A stretch of DNA of 64,000 nt, taken from NCBI RefSeq assembly GCF_001983175.1, contig NZ_MNPW01000001.1:496001-560000 (forward strand), given 5' to 3'. Both the position numbers and the translations under genes were made by a program. This DNA is from Pseudomonas cedrina subsp. cedrina. Lineage in GTDB: Bacteria > Pseudomonadota > Gammaproteobacteria > Pseudomonadales > Pseudomonadaceae. Shown piece after piece: positions 31,822 through 42,966 of the stretch. How positions within the stretch are numbered: the first letter of the stretch is position 1; every line of letters begins with the position of its first letter. The notes under the pieces are model-generated. The model had not been told where the DNA came from. It made no database searches and saw only the letters and a program-made list of their open reading frames with translations.

Positions 31822-32604
31822 CTAGCTGGCCTTGGTGGCAGCTTCGTCCTTGATCTCGGCGAAGTCTTCTTCACGCAACTCAGGCAGCTCTTTCGCACAG
31901 TACGGACTACCCAAATCCTTCAGCGCGCCGCACATGCCGTCCAGCTTGCCGTCCACCGCCTGCAGGTGGTCGAGCAACTGGCCAATAGCGCGTGCGACTG
32001 GGTCGGGCATGTCTTCGCTGACGCCATAGGCATCGAAACCGATCTTCTCGGCCATGGCTTTGCGCTTGGCTTCCTGCTCGTCGCCGACTTCCGGCTTGAC
32101 GATGATCCGCCCCGGGATCCCCACCACCGTCGCGCCCGGCGGCACTGCCTTGGTCACCACGGCGTTGGAGCCGACCTTGGCGCCGGCGCCGACCGTGAAC
32201 GGGCCCAGCACCTTGGCGCCCGCCCCCACCACCACGCCATCGCCCAAGGTTGGGTGACGCTTGCCTTTGTTCCAACTGGTGCCACCCAGGGTCACGCCCT
32301 GGTACAAGGTCACGTCATCGCCGATCTCGGCGGTCTCGCCGATCACGATGCCCATGCCATGGTCGATGAAGAAACGACGCCCCACCTTGGCACCCGGGTG
32401 AATCTCGATACCGGTCAACCAGCGACCGAAGTTCGACACCACGCGCGCCAACCACTTCCAGCCCATGCCCCACAACGCGCCGGATAGCCGGTGAATCCAG
32501 ATCGCATGCATGCCCGGGTAGCAGGTCAGCACTTCAAAGGCGTTGCGCGCCGCCGGATCACGGTGGAAAACACTTTGGATATCTTCTCGCAAACGCTCGA
32601 ACAT
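31822..32604 (-). CDS. cysE: Serine O-acetyltransferase
   Basis: The 260-residue enzyme makes O-acetylserine from serine and acetyl-CoA for cysteine synthesis. Its C-terminal half is a left-handed beta-helix of hexapeptide repeats ([20 protein letters not shown], then VTLGG). The N-terminal helical domain is of the shorter EpsC/NifP-like type ([20 protein letters not shown]). It starts 2 bases after the trmJ stop, so they share an operon. Cysteine supply links it to the upstream cysteine-desulfurase operon. Confidence 0.96.
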   Translation of the reverse strand: MFERLREDIQSVFHRDPAARNAFEVLTCYPGMHAIWIHRLSGALWGMGWKWLARVVSNFGRWLTGIEIHPGAKVGRRFFIDHGMGIVIGETAEIGDDVTLYQGVTLGGTSWNKGKRHPTLGDGVVVGAGAKVLGPFTVGAGAKVGSNAVVTKAVPPGATVVGIPGRIIVKPEVGDEQEAKRKAMAEKIGFDAYGVSEDMPDPVARAIGQLLDHLQAVDGKLDGMCGALKDLGSPYCAKELPELREEDFAEIKDEAATKAS

Positions 32605-32606
32605 TT

Positions 32607-33377
32607 TTAATCCTTCCGCTTAAGCAGCTCGCCACGGGCCGCTTTCTGGGTCTCCGTGAGGATGCCACGCAATATATTCATTTCTGCCCGGCTGACCGAG
32701 CTGCGTCCGTAAAGGCGGCGCAGGCGCGCCATCAAGTGCCGTGGTTTTTCAGGATCGAGGAATTCGATGGCCACCAGGGTTTGTTCCAGGTGCTCATAGA
32801 ACCGCTCCAGCTCGTCCATCGTGGCCAGCTCACCACTTTTGGTCGACGCGACTTCATCCTTCTCCATCTTGCTCGGCTGGCCTTCGGCGGCCAGCCAGGC
32901 CATGCGCACTTCGTAGGTCAGCACCTGCACCGCTGCCCCGAGGTTCAGCGAGCTGAACTCAGGGTCTGATGGAATGTGCACGTGATAATGACATCGCTGC
33001 AGCTCGTCGTTGGTCAGACCGGAATCCTCACGACCGAACACCAGGGCGATTTCAGCACCACCGGCGGCCTCTTCCACCACTTTAGTGCCGCACTCGCGCG
33101 GATCCAGCAACGGCCATGGAATGCGGCGATCACGGGCGCTGGTGCCCAGCACCAGGTTACAGCCGACCAAGGCGTCTTCCAGGGTGGCGACGACCCGGGC
33201 TTTTTCCAGGAGGTCATTGGCGCCGGACGCGCGGGCGTCGGCCTCATGGTGCGGGAACAGGCGCGGCTCGACCAGCACCAGGCGCGTCAGCCCCATGTTT
33301 TTCATGGCACGCGCCACCCCGCCGATATTACCGGGGTGGCTGGTATTGACCAGGACGACACGAATGTTTTGCAGCAA
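32607..33377 (-). CDS. trmJ: tRNA (cytidine/uridine-2'-O)-methyltransferase TrmJ
   Basis: This 256-residue SPOUT enzyme methylates position 32 of several tRNAs. The knot motifs are [32 protein letters not shown] and [20 protein letters not shown]. It is divergent from suhB with 145 bases between starts, the conserved arrangement in gamma-proteobacteria. Confidence 0.96.
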   Translation of the reverse strand: MLQNIRVVLVNTSHPGNIGGVARAMKNMGLTRLVLVEPRLFPHHEADARASGANDLLEKARVVATLEDALVGCNLVLGTSARDRRIPWPLLDPRECGTKVVEEAAGGAEIALVFGREDSGLTNDELQRCHYHVHIPSDPEFSSLNLGAAVQVLTYEVRMAWLAAEGQPSKMEKDEVASTKSGELATMDELERFYEHLEQTLVAIEFLDPEKPRHLMARLRRLYGRSSVSRAEMNILRGILTETQKAARGELLKRKD

Positions 33378-33522
33378 GGGAGGCGCTCTCGGACACGGGA
33401 AAGGGGAGCAAATCTTACAGAACAGCCCAAGGTTATGCCATGAAAGCTAACGTCGTCCTTCACCTGAAGAAAGTTTCTGCTAAACTGCTCGGCTTTCTTT
33501 AACAACCTTAGGTGACCTATCC

Positions 33523-34338
33523 ATGCAGCCCATGCTGAATATCGCGCTGCGCGCCGCCCGCAGCGCCAGTGAATTGATCTTCCGCTCCATCGAGCGCCTG
33601 GATACCATCAAGGTCGACGAAAAAGACGCCAAGGATTATGTATCCGAGGTGGATCGCGCCGCCGAACAGAAAATCATCGACGCTCTGCGCAAGGCCTACC
33701 CTACCCACGGCATCCTCGGCGAAGAAACCGGCCTGCACAAAGGCAGCGGCGAAGGCGAAGACTACCTGTGGATCATCGACCCACTGGACGGCACCACCAA
33801 CTTCCTGCGTGGCATCCCGCACTTTGCCGTGAGCATCGCGTGCAAATACCGTGGCCGCCTGGAACACGCCGTCGTGCTCGACCCGGTTCGCCAGGAAGAA
33901 TTCACCGCCAGCCGTGGCCGTGGCGCCCAGCTCAATGGCCGTCGTTTGCGCGTGAGCGGCCGCACCAGCCTGGACGGCGCCCTGCTGGGCACCGGCTTCC
34001 CGTTCCGTGACGACCAGATGGATAACCTGGAAAACTACCTGGGCATGTTCCGCGCCCTGGTTGGCCAGACCGCCGGCATCCGTCGCGCCGGCGCTGCGAG
34101 CCTGGACCTGGCTTATGTGGCTGCGGGTCGTTTTGATGCATTCTGGGAGTCGGGCCTGTCCGAGTGGGACATGGCTGCGGGCGCCCTGCTGATCCAGGAA
34201 GCGGGCGGCCTGGTGAGCGACTTTACCGGCGGTCATGACTTCCTTGAGAAAGGCCATGTGGTTGCCGGCAATACCAAATGCTTCAAGGCAGTATTGACGG
34301 CGATCCAGCCGCACCTGCCGGCTTCGCTGAAGCGTTAA
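33523..34338 (+). CDS. suhB: Inositol-1-monophosphatase family protein SuhB
   Basis: The 271-residue protein has the metal-binding motifs EVDRAAEQK, GEETG and WIIDPLDGTTNF, and the C-terminal SEWDMAAGALLIQEAGG. It hydrolyses inositol monophosphate; in E. coli SuhB also joins the rRNA antitermination complex, and in Pseudomonas it affects virulence regulation. Full length. It is a single-gene unit with its own terminator. Confidence 0.97.
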   Translation: MQPMLNIALRAARSASELIFRSIERLDTIKVDEKDAKDYVSEVDRAAEQKIIDALRKAYPTHGILGEETGLHKGSGEGEDYLWIIDPLDGTTNFLRGIPHFAVSIACKYRGRLEHAVVLDPVRQEEFTASRGRGAQLNGRRLRVSGRTSLDGALLGTGFPFRDDQMDNLENYLGMFRALVGQTAGIRRAGAASLDLAYVAAGRFDAFWESGLSEWDMAAGALLIQEAGGLVSDFTGGHDFLEKGHVVAGNTKCFKAVLTAIQPHLPASLKR

Positions 34339-34348
34339 GCGAGCGGGC

Positions 34349-34380
34349 ACAAAAAAGTACCCCTAGGGGGTGCTTTTTTT
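34349..34380 (+). terminator. Rho-independent terminator of suhB
   Basis: AAAAAAGTACCCCTAGGGGG is followed by TGCTTTTTTT. The stem centres on CCCCTAGGGG and has a T-run, 10 bases after the suhB stop. Confidence 0.88.
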
Positions 34381-34428
34381 ATGCCTGGGATTTGAGCCAG
34401 GCCCATGCATCAGCAGCAACACTTAACA

Positions 34429-34521
34429 AATGTGGGAGGGGGCTTGCCCCCGATTGCAGTGGGTCAGCACCTTATAAGTTGACTGACCCACCACTATCGG
34501 GGGCAAGCCCCCTCCCACATT
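34429..34521. repeat. REP inverted pair, GGGGGCTTGCCCCC type
   Basis: AATGTGGGAGGGGGCTTGCC and its inverse ending CAAGCCCCCTCCCACATT enclose about 45 bases, with an internal palindrome (GTGGGTCAG / CTGACCCAC). It is a further REP subfamily, lying between convergent genes. Confidence 0.9.
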
Positions 34522-34561
34522 TTGAATTGCACAGTTTTTTGAATCTGTGCCTGGCCTTGGA

Positions 34562-35104
34562 CTACTGCTGGTTCTGACCCAGGATCAGACGCCCTTCCTT
34601 GTCGACTGGAATCTGGCCGCCTGGATCACGCTCCATACGCACGGTACCTTCCTTGCCATCCAGGTTGTAACGAACGTCGTAGCCCACAACCTTGTCGCTG
34701 ATGTCATTCACGGTGTTACAGCGAGTCTGGGTAGTGGTGTAGGTATCGCGGTTCTGCATACCTTCCTGAACCTTGTTACCCGCATAACCGCCACCGACCG
34801 CACCGGCGACCGTTGCCAGCTTCTTGCCGTTACCGCCACCGATCTGGTTGCCTAGCAGGCCGCCGGCCAGGGCGCCTACGACGGTACCGGCGATTTGATG
34901 CTGATCCTGCACCGGACGCTGCCGGGTCACGGTGACATCCTTGCAGACCTCACGCGGGGTTTTGATCTGGGTTTTTACCGGCTGCACCGCCAGCACTTGC
35001 GCATACTCAGGGCCGCTTTTTACCAGGCTGTAGGTGGCAACAGCGCCCCCGGCAGTCACACCGACAGCACCCAATACCGCACCAACCAGCAACGACTTGT
35101 TCAC
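34562..35104 (-). CDS. Glycine-zipper 2TM-domain envelope protein
   Basis: The start is set at the GTG at 35104 because a perfect AGGAGGT lies five bases upstream; the protein then begins MNKSLLVGAVLGAVGVTAGG, a signal or anchor helix. The middle contains a glycine zipper (VVGALAGGLLGNQIGGGNG, then VAGAVGGGYAGNKVQ) as in the 17-kDa surface antigen/SlyB group. The C-terminal part (DISDKVVGYDVRYNLDGKEG) is typical of these proteins. It is likely inserted in or attached to the envelope; function is unclear. 180 residues. Confidence 0.85.
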   Translation of the reverse strand: MNKSLLVGAVLGAVGVTAGGAVATYSLVKSGPEYAQVLAVQPVKTQIKTPREVCKDVTVTRQRPVQDQHQIAGTVVGALAGGLLGNQIGGGNGKKLATVAGAVGGGYAGNKVQEGMQNRDTYTTTQTRCNTVNDISDKVVGYDVRYNLDGKEGTVRMERDPGGQIPVDKEGRLILGQNQQ

Positions 35105-35165
35105 GTTGAACCTCCTGACCATCACAAGCGGACCGAAAGATCCGCGCTATACCCAGCCTTGGAGC

Positions 35166-35202
35166 AAAAAAAAAGGCACGAGTTCAATCTCGTGCCTTTT
35201 TT
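35166..35202. terminator. Bidirectional terminator between secF and the glycine-zipper gene
   Basis: AAAAAAAAGGCACGAG and CTCGTGCCTTTTTT pair around TTCAAT. Strong stem with T-runs on both strands. It lies 26 bases beyond the secF stop. Confidence 0.88.
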
Positions 35203-35227
35203 GTAACAGCAAATCAACGCCTGTCCA

Positions 35228-36142
35228 TCAAGGACGGTCGTCGACCTCCTTGCCGGTCGCGGCGGGAGGGATCAAGTCTTCGCTGCTGAGGTTCAGCCAG
35301 ATCAACACCACGTTGGCGATGTAGATCGACGAGTAGGTACCCGCCAACACGCCAATGAACAGCGCCAGGGAGAAGCCCCACAGGTTGTCGCCACCGAAGA
35401 TCATCAGTGCCGCGATCGCCAGCAAGGTGGAGATCGACGTCGCCATGGTGCGCAGCAGGGTCTGGGTGGTGGAGATGTTGATGTTCTCGATCAACGTCGC
35501 CTTGCGCAGTACGCGGAAGTTCTCGCGAACCCGGTCGAATACCACGATGGTGTCGTTGAGCGAGTAACCAATGATCGCCAGCACGGCGGCCAGAACGGTC
35601 AGGTCGAAGGTGATCTGGAAGTACGCCAGGATACCCACGGTGACGATCACGTCGTGAATCAGCGACACAATGGCGCCGACCCCGAACTTCCACTGAAAGC
35701 GGAAGGCCAGGTAGATCATGATGCCGACCAGCGCCATCAGCATGCCGAGGCCGCCCTGGTCGCGCAGTTCTTCACCCACTTGCGGGCCGACGAACTCGAC
35801 GCGCTTGACCGACGCAGGGTTGTCGCCGCCGACCTTCTGCAAGGCCTCGGCGACCTGATGACCCAGTTGCGGGTCTTCGCCAGGCATGCGCACCAGCAGG
35901 TCGGTGGTCGCGCCGAAGTTCTGCACCACGGCCTCGTGGTAGCCGGCCTTGACCAGCTCGTTGCGCACCAGGGTAACGTCGGCCGGCTTCTCGTAGGTCA
36001 GCTCGATGAGCGTACCGCCGGTGAAGTCCAGACCGTAGTTCAAACCCTTATGGAACCAGCTGAACAGCGCCAGAACGGTAAGGAGCACAGTGGCGCCGAA
36101 CGCAATGTTGCGAACGCCCATGAAGTTGATTGTACGTAACAT
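35228..36142 (-). CDS. secF: Preprotein translocase subunit SecF
   Basis: The 304-residue membrane protein has six predicted spans, a first periplasmic domain after NYGLDFTGGTLIELTYEKPA, and the conserved GYSLNDTIVVFDRVREN in the membrane half. With SecD and YajC it uses the proton gradient to pull secreted proteins out of SecYEG. It starts 9 bases after secD. Confidence 0.98.
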   Translation of the reverse strand: MLRTINFMGVRNIAFGATVLLTVLALFSWFHKGLNYGLDFTGGTLIELTYEKPADVTLVRNELVKAGYHEAVVQNFGATTDLLVRMPGEDPQLGHQVAEALQKVGGDNPASVKRVEFVGPQVGEELRDQGGLGMLMALVGIMIYLAFRFQWKFGVGAIVSLIHDVIVTVGILAYFQITFDLTVLAAVLAIIGYSLNDTIVVFDRVRENFRVLRKATLIENINISTTQTLLRTMATSISTLLAIAALMIFGGDNLWGFSLALFIGVLAGTYSSIYIANVVLIWLNLSSEDLIPPAATGKEVDDRP

Positions 36143-36151
36143 GGCAGCCCC

Positions 36152-38020
36152 TTAAATCCACAACTTCTTGAAGTCACGTCCGCCAAAGATCAGGTTGACC
36201 ATTGCGCGGGTCACCATGATGGCCGTGAACATCGAGGTAAAGATACCGAGGGACATGGTCACCGCAAAACCTTTGACGGGGCCGGTGCCCATGGCAAAGA
36301 GAATCCCGCCGACCAGCAACGTGGTCAGGTTGGAGTCGAGGATCGCGGTAAATGCCCGGCCGAAGCCTTCGTTGATTGCACGTTGTACGGTCATGCCATT
36401 GGCGATCTCTTCACGAATCCGCGAGAAGATCAGCACGTTGGCGTCCACCGCCATACCCATGGTGAGGACGATACCGGCGATACCCGGCAGGGTCAGCGTA
36501 GCACCCAGCAACGACATCAACGCCAGCAGCATCACCATGTTGCCCGCCAGGGCCACGGTGGCGATGACGCCGAAGAAGCGGTAGATGGCAATGATGAACA
36601 GCGACACGAACAACATGCCCCACAGCGCCGCATCGACACCCTTGGTGATGTTGTCGGCACCCAGGCTCGGGCCGATGGTACGTTCTTCAGCGAAGTACAT
36701 CGGCGCCGCCAGGCCACCGGCACGCAGCAACAGGGCCAGTTCCGAAGATTCGCCCTGGCCGTTCAGACCAGTGATGCGGAACTGCGCACCCAGCGGCGAC
36801 TGAATGGTCGCCAAGCTGATGATCTTCTTCTCTTCCTTGAAGGTCTGTACCGGCACATCTTTCTCGACGCCGTTGACCATCTGCTTGGTGTAGGTGGTAA
36901 CAGGGCGCTGCTCGATGAAGATCACCGCCATGCTGCGACCGACGTTGCTGCGCGTGGCGCGGCTCATCAGTTCGCCGCCGTGGCCATCCAGGCGGATGTT
37001 CACTTCAGGGGTACCGTGCTCGCCGAAACCGGCCTTGGCATCGGTCACCTGGTCACCGGTGATGATCAAGCCACGCTCGATCAAGGCAGGAGGACGGTTG
37101 CCTTCACGGAATTCAAACTCTTCGGACGTCGCGCGAGTCGCACCCGGCTCAGCCGCGAGGCGGAATTCCAGGTTGGCGGTTTTACCCAGGATACGCTTGG
37201 CTTCAGCGGTGTCCTGCACGCCCGGCAGTTCAACCACGATGCGGTTGGCGCCCTGACGCTGCACGATCGGCTCGGCCACACCCAGTTCGTTGACGCGGTT
37301 ACGCACCGTGGTCAAGTTCTGCTTGATGGAGTATTCACGGATTTCCGCGATCTTGGCCGGGCTCATCGCCAGACGCAGTACAGCCTGACCGTTGAGGTCG
37401 GCCGGTACGATGTCGAAATCGTTGAAGTTCTTGCGGATCAGCGCACGGGCCTGTTCGCGGGACGCTTCATCAGAGAAGCCCAGCTGGATGGCACCGTTGA
37501 GCTGCGGCAGGCTGCGATAACGCAGCTTCTCTTTGCGCAGCAGGCTCTTCACATCGCCTTCATAGACTTTCAGGCGTGCGTCGAGGGCCTTGTCCATGTC
37601 GACTTCCAGCAGGAAGTGCACACCACCGGACAAGTCCAGACCCAGCTTCATCGGGTGCGCGCCAATGCTGCGCAACCAGGCGGGAGTGGTTTGTGCCAGG
37701 TTCAGCGCGACAACGTAGTCGTCACCCATGACCTTGCGTACAAAGTCTTTGGCCGGCAATTGGTCTTCTTGCTTGGTCAGGCGCAGCAAGCCGCCCTTCG
37801 CATCAGCCGCCAATGTTGCCGCTTTAACCTGGATACCCGCGTCAGTGAGCGCTTTGCTCGCGCGTTCCAGATCAGCCTGATTGACCTGCAGCGAAGTGCT
37901 GGCGCCCGTGATCTGGATCGCCGGGTCATCAGGATAGAGATTGGGAGCGGAATAAATAAAACCGATCGCCAGCACCGCCAGGATCAGTACGTATTTCCAC
38001 AGAGGGTATTTGTTCAGCAT
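36152..38020 (-). CDS. secD: Preprotein translocase subunit SecD
   Basis: The 622-residue protein has an N-terminal membrane helix (MLNKYPLWKYVLILAVLAIG), a large periplasmic region containing LGLDLSGGVHFLLEVD, and five C-terminal spans with GMAVDANVLIFSRIREE. The ATG at 38020 is preferred; the codon before it is a GTG. It sits between yajC and secF in the usual operon. Confidence 0.98.
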   Translation of the reverse strand: MLNKYPLWKYVLILAVLAIGFIYSAPNLYPDDPAIQITGASTSLQVNQADLERASKALTDAGIQVKAATLAADAKGGLLRLTKQEDQLPAKDFVRKVMGDDYVVALNLAQTTPAWLRSIGAHPMKLGLDLSGGVHFLLEVDMDKALDARLKVYEGDVKSLLRKEKLRYRSLPQLNGAIQLGFSDEASREQARALIRKNFNDFDIVPADLNGQAVLRLAMSPAKIAEIREYSIKQNLTTVRNRVNELGVAEPIVQRQGANRIVVELPGVQDTAEAKRILGKTANLEFRLAAEPGATRATSEEFEFREGNRPPALIERGLIITGDQVTDAKAGFGEHGTPEVNIRLDGHGGELMSRATRSNVGRSMAVIFIEQRPVTTYTKQMVNGVEKDVPVQTFKEEKKIISLATIQSPLGAQFRITGLNGQGESSELALLLRAGGLAAPMYFAEERTIGPSLGADNITKGVDAALWGMLFVSLFIIAIYRFFGVIATVALAGNMVMLLALMSLLGATLTLPGIAGIVLTMGMAVDANVLIFSRIREEIANGMTVQRAINEGFGRAFTAILDSNLTTLLVGGILFAMGTGPVKGFAVTMSLGIFTSMFTAIMVTRAMVNLIFGGRDFKKLWI

Positions 38021-38082
38021 CACGCCGCCCGCTTATAACGCGGGGCGCCTTGCGCGCCCCGTCGATTGGTAAAGGTTGTTAC

Positions 38083-38421
38083 TTAGATCGCTTTGAGCGT
38101 GCCTTTTGGCAGCGTGGCGGCGATGGCGCCCTTCTGGAACTTCATTTCTACGGTATCGGAGACTTCCAGAACCACGAAAGCATCGGAAACCTTGGTGATC
38201 TTGCCGGCGATGCCGCCGGTGGTCACAACTTCGTCACCTTTTTGCAGGCTGCCCAGCAGGTTCTTCTGCTCTTTGGCGCGCTTGGCCTGTGGACGCCAGA
38301 TCATCAGGTAGAAGATGACCAGGAAGCCGACCAGGAAAATCCACTCGAAACCACCGCCCATCGGGCCGGCAGCAGCAGGCGCAGCGGCGTCAGCCATGGC
38401 GTTAGAGATAAAAAAGCTCAT
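38083..38421 (-). CDS. yajC: Sec translocon accessory protein YajC
   Basis: The 112-residue protein has one membrane helix (FEWIFLVGFLVIFYLMIW) followed by the conserved RPQAKRAKEQKNLLGSLQKG and DEVVTTGGIAGKI. It binds SecDF. The N-terminus (MSFFISNAMADAAAPAA) is Ala-rich as in other pseudomonads. Confidence 0.97.
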   Translation of the reverse strand: MSFFISNAMADAAAPAAAGPMGGGFEWIFLVGFLVIFYLMIWRPQAKRAKEQKNLLGSLQKGDEVVTTGGIAGKITKVSDAFVVLEVSDTVEMKFQKGAIAATLPKGTLKAI

Positions 38422-38464
38422 TTAGCACTCCAGTTGCAAATAGTGAATCTTAGGGTCGGGAAAC

Positions 38465-40635
<2,171 letters not shown>

Positions 40636-40743
40636 GATGGGGTTCGTCTAGCAGGGCCGGGAAGTCTAGCGGAAATAGTCAAAATTGACCATGAAACGTG
40701 ATTGACCAACGGTAATCTCATCTCTATACTTCGCCGCCATTGA

Positions 40744-40828
40744 GCCCTGATGGCGGAATTGGTAGACGCGGCGGATTCAAAATCCGTTTTCGAAAGAAGT
40801 GGGAGTTCGATTCTCCCTCGGGGCACCA
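40744..40828 (+). tRNA. tRNA-Leu (anticodon CAA)
   Basis: Acceptor arms GCCCTGA and TCGGGGC pair (one G-U), followed by A and an encoded CCA. The D-arm region has GGCGGAATTGGTAGACGC. The anticodon stem CGGA / TCCG encloses loop TTCAAAA, giving CAA. A class II variable arm and the T-arm GGGAG TTCGATTC TCCC follow. The 85-base length suits Leu. A terminator follows at 40833. This is the last core feature before the accessory region. Confidence 0.96.
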
Positions 40829-40832
40829 TCTT

Positions 40833-40868
40833 AAAAAAAGACCTTGAAATTCAAGGTCTTTTTTTTCG
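40833..40868 (+). terminator. Terminator of tRNA-Leu
   Basis: AAAAAAAGACCTTGAAATTC and AAGGTCTTTTTTTT form a stem with a long T-run, 5 bases after the tRNA. A similar AGACCTT/AAGGTCT hairpin is at 62328, just before the other long repeat. Confidence 0.92.
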
Positions 40869-40934
40869 TCTGTAGAAAAGTGGGCGGCCGGCTGACTCAC
40901 GCACACCGCCCATTACCAGCCTGAAACACAGTCC

Positions 40935-41045
40935 AAATGTGGGAGCTGGCTTGCCTGCGATTGCGCCAGCCCCAACACCCTCAAACCACCTGCCTACACC
41001 CCAACCGAATCCCCCTCCTCCGTCACCCCATTCGGCAACATCCCA
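40935..41045. repeat. Left copy of a 111-bp direct repeat (REP unit plus DUF3077 gene 3' end)
   Basis: The first 26 bases (AAATGTGGGAGCTGGCTTGC plus CTGCGA) are identical in the copy at 62395-62505. The other 85 differ at 16 places, without gaps, by hand count. The repeat includes the stop and last 16 codons of the DUF3077 gene. The distance between copies is 21,460 bases. Confidence 0.85.
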
Positions 41046-41302
41046 TTCGCCAAATCATCCACCACTGCCTTCGCCATCTCTCCCAAATAATGTGCGGCCC
41101 AGGCAAAACGATCCGCGCCTGTGTCCATCGCTGCATCCAATGCGAGCATTTTCGAACAATGCAGAAGCTCGGAGGCATGCTCAAGAGCATCGCGGATGGG
41201 TACGCCGGAATTAACGCGGAACAGGCGGTGGAGATTGGGCTGTTTGCCGCAGGTGGAAAAGGTGATGACGCCGAGGGTTTTGTTGAGGGGTGGGTTGATC
41301 AT
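40994..41302 (-). CDS. DUF3077-domain protein
   Basis: This 102-residue protein is recognisable by FRVNSGVPIRDALEHASELL and AWAAHYLGEMAKAVVDDLAN. The start follows a clear GGGAGGT. DUF3077 proteins are small, common in pseudomonads, often several per genome, and of unknown function. There is no signal or membrane span. A truncated copy of the 3' end of such a gene lies at 62454-62504. Confidence 0.85.
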   Translation of the reverse strand: MINPPLNKTLGVITFSTCGKQPNLHRLFRVNSGVPIRDALEHASELLHCSKMLALDAAMDTGADRFAWAAHYLGEMAKAVVDDLANGMLPNGVTEEGDSVGV

Positions 41303-41897
41303 TGGGTACCTCCCAGGTGGGTGGAGGTGTGGGTTGTGGGATTGCGAGAGTACGACTGATCAGAAACGCTCATTGATAAGCTCCTAAGTAAGTGAGCCTA
41401 TTGTTTTCGGATTATCAGGTCCGGTCGCTGGATTGGAAGCGACGGTGGAAGGTAGCGCAGGAGGGATTGGGGCTGGAAGGTTGGATCTGTGGCGAAAGGT
41501 TTCTGACAGGCAGACCGAGATTAGACGAGCGTCGGCGGAAACAACATGGTGGTCAGCCCCTCCTATAACGCTTACCGGGTAAGGGTACTCCGGCAGGCCG
41601 CTTTCGGCCAAAAGCTGCCTGTCGCGATGGGCTGCGATTGGCTACAAGCTGCCGGTAATCATGAGGTGCGAAAGCAGTAATATTCGGTCAGTGAAGTGAG
41701 ATGCGTGGAGGCTAGATGTGTAGTAGCCTAACGCCACTCAGTTGGTTCACCCGACTCAGGTTCCTGGCGGCCTCATGTTGAATCGTGCGGTCGATCAAAA
41801 AAGGGGCTATGCAATGTCGATTGGGTTAGTGAAGTATAAAAATTAATAGCCTATAGTTTGACTAAATTTAAAGTGCGTTACTCAAAGGACGGAGATC
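41303..41897. other. Gene-free stretch with decayed repeat sequence
   Basis: I see no credible gene here. Around 41600-41640 lies GCCGCTTTCGGCCAAAAGCT, related to GACCGCTTTTGGCCG at 44536 and 47064. GC content drops sharply after about 41,700, marking the start of the AT-rich block. The last bases hold AAAGGACGGAG, the ribosome site of the next gene. Confidence 0.5.
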
Positions 41898-42653
41898 ATG
41901 GAAAAAACATGCTATTACTGCAAGGCCCCATCTAAAACATTGGAGCACGTACCTCCAAAATGCTTATTTCCGAAAGGTACAAAAAAGAATTACAGAGTTA
42001 ACTTGATGAAGGTTCCCTCTTGTGATCTGCATAACTCCAATAAGTCTGGCGATGATCAGTATATGATGGTCTATTTTGCAGCTCGCGCGAAAGGGCTTGA
42101 TTACGAAAAGCTCCGTCCGCATATCGATAAAACCATCAGAACTATAATTCGAAAGCCGCATTTTCTACGCGAGTATACTGATCAGATAACCATCACTACT
42201 GAAGTTGATAGTCAGGCTAGAACATCAGGTATTGACTGGTATGACCCTAAAAACCACGTCGAGCTAAAAAGTAACTATGAGCGAATCGGTAATTTTCTAG
42301 CAGCTGTTGCTCGAGGTGCTCTTTTTTATGATAAGGGCGTTCAGTGGAGTGGCGCTGTATTTGTTATGCCACATTTTCTAGGAACCTTAGAAACAGATGG
42401 CGGGGTTAGTTTAACGAAAGTTAATGAGCTGCTTATAAATCCTGATTTTTCAACTGGTGATAATCAAGAGATTTTCTTTTACAGAACTGAGAGCCATGAG
42501 GGTGGTAAAATAGCGCATGTTGTAGATATGTGCTTCTACAATGAGATGAAGGCAACATGTCTATTCATGCCAAGAGAGATGCGTTCACAGATCGAAGAGC
42601 AGTTCGGCACAGTTAATTTTGTACGCTGGGTTGACTGTGAACCTCGAGCTTAA
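41898..42653 (+). CDS. HNH-like zinc protein, possible nuclease
   Basis: The 251-residue protein starts after AAAGGACGGAG. The N-terminal 60 residues have CYYC, then EHVPPKCLFP, then VPSCDLHNSNKSGDD. This is the treble-clef HNH-like pattern (CxxC, His next to an acidic residue, then CxxHN and KSxDD) seen in many small uncharacterised proteins. The rest has no motif I recognise; it is mixed alpha/beta with segments such as IDWYDPKNHVELKSNYERIG. There is no signal peptide. Codon use is AT-rich, unlike the core genes, suggesting transfer. Whether it cuts nucleic acid is unproven. Confidence 0.65.
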   Translation: MEKTCYYCKAPSKTLEHVPPKCLFPKGTKKNYRVNLMKVPSCDLHNSNKSGDDQYMMVYFAARAKGLDYEKLRPHIDKTIRTIIRKPHFLREYTDQITITTEVDSQARTSGIDWYDPKNHVELKSNYERIGNFLAAVARGALFYDKGVQWSGAVFVMPHFLGTLETDGGVSLTKVNELLINPDFSTGDNQEIFFYRTESHEGGKIAHVVDMCFYNEMKATCLFMPREMRSQIEEQFGTVNFVRWVDCEPRA

Positions 42654-42729
42654 CGGCACACTTCAAGCACAGATAAGGGCGTCCGTCAGATAAAGTCAAT
42701 GCACACGTTAGGTTCAACCTCGAATCACT

Positions 42730-42749
42730 AAACCCGGTCACTCGGGTTT
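42730..42749 (+). terminator. Hairpin downstream of the HNH-like gene
   Basis: AAACCCG and CGGGTTT pair around GTCACT. The T-tract is only three bases, so termination would be weak. Confidence 0.35.
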
Positions 42750-42966
42750 CAGCGACCGAGCACCCTGAGAGATACTCAACCAAGTGCACAAGCCGATAGA
42801 TTCTGACGCAAGTTTAGGCAATGGTGCAGGGTGCCGTGCTCGCTGCTTCACGCCTTGGGACTGGAATCATCAATCCCGTTTTTCCTGATCAGTCAGGTGA
42901 GTCGTCAGGCAAGGTTGGATGCAATGGTGGTCTGATTCAAGTTTTACACTAGCAGCAGAATTTATA

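Noticed and set aside
41384..41611. 75-codon minus-strand frame
   Set aside because: It starts in decayed repeat sequence, has no ribosome site and low complexity (PAPIPPALPSTVASNPATGP); a chance frame is more likely.
42647..42708. GCTTAAC ... GTTAGGT resembling an integron attC site after the HNH-like gene
   Set aside because: The outer boxes fit the short consensus, but the inner arms do not pair and no other attC or integrase is present.
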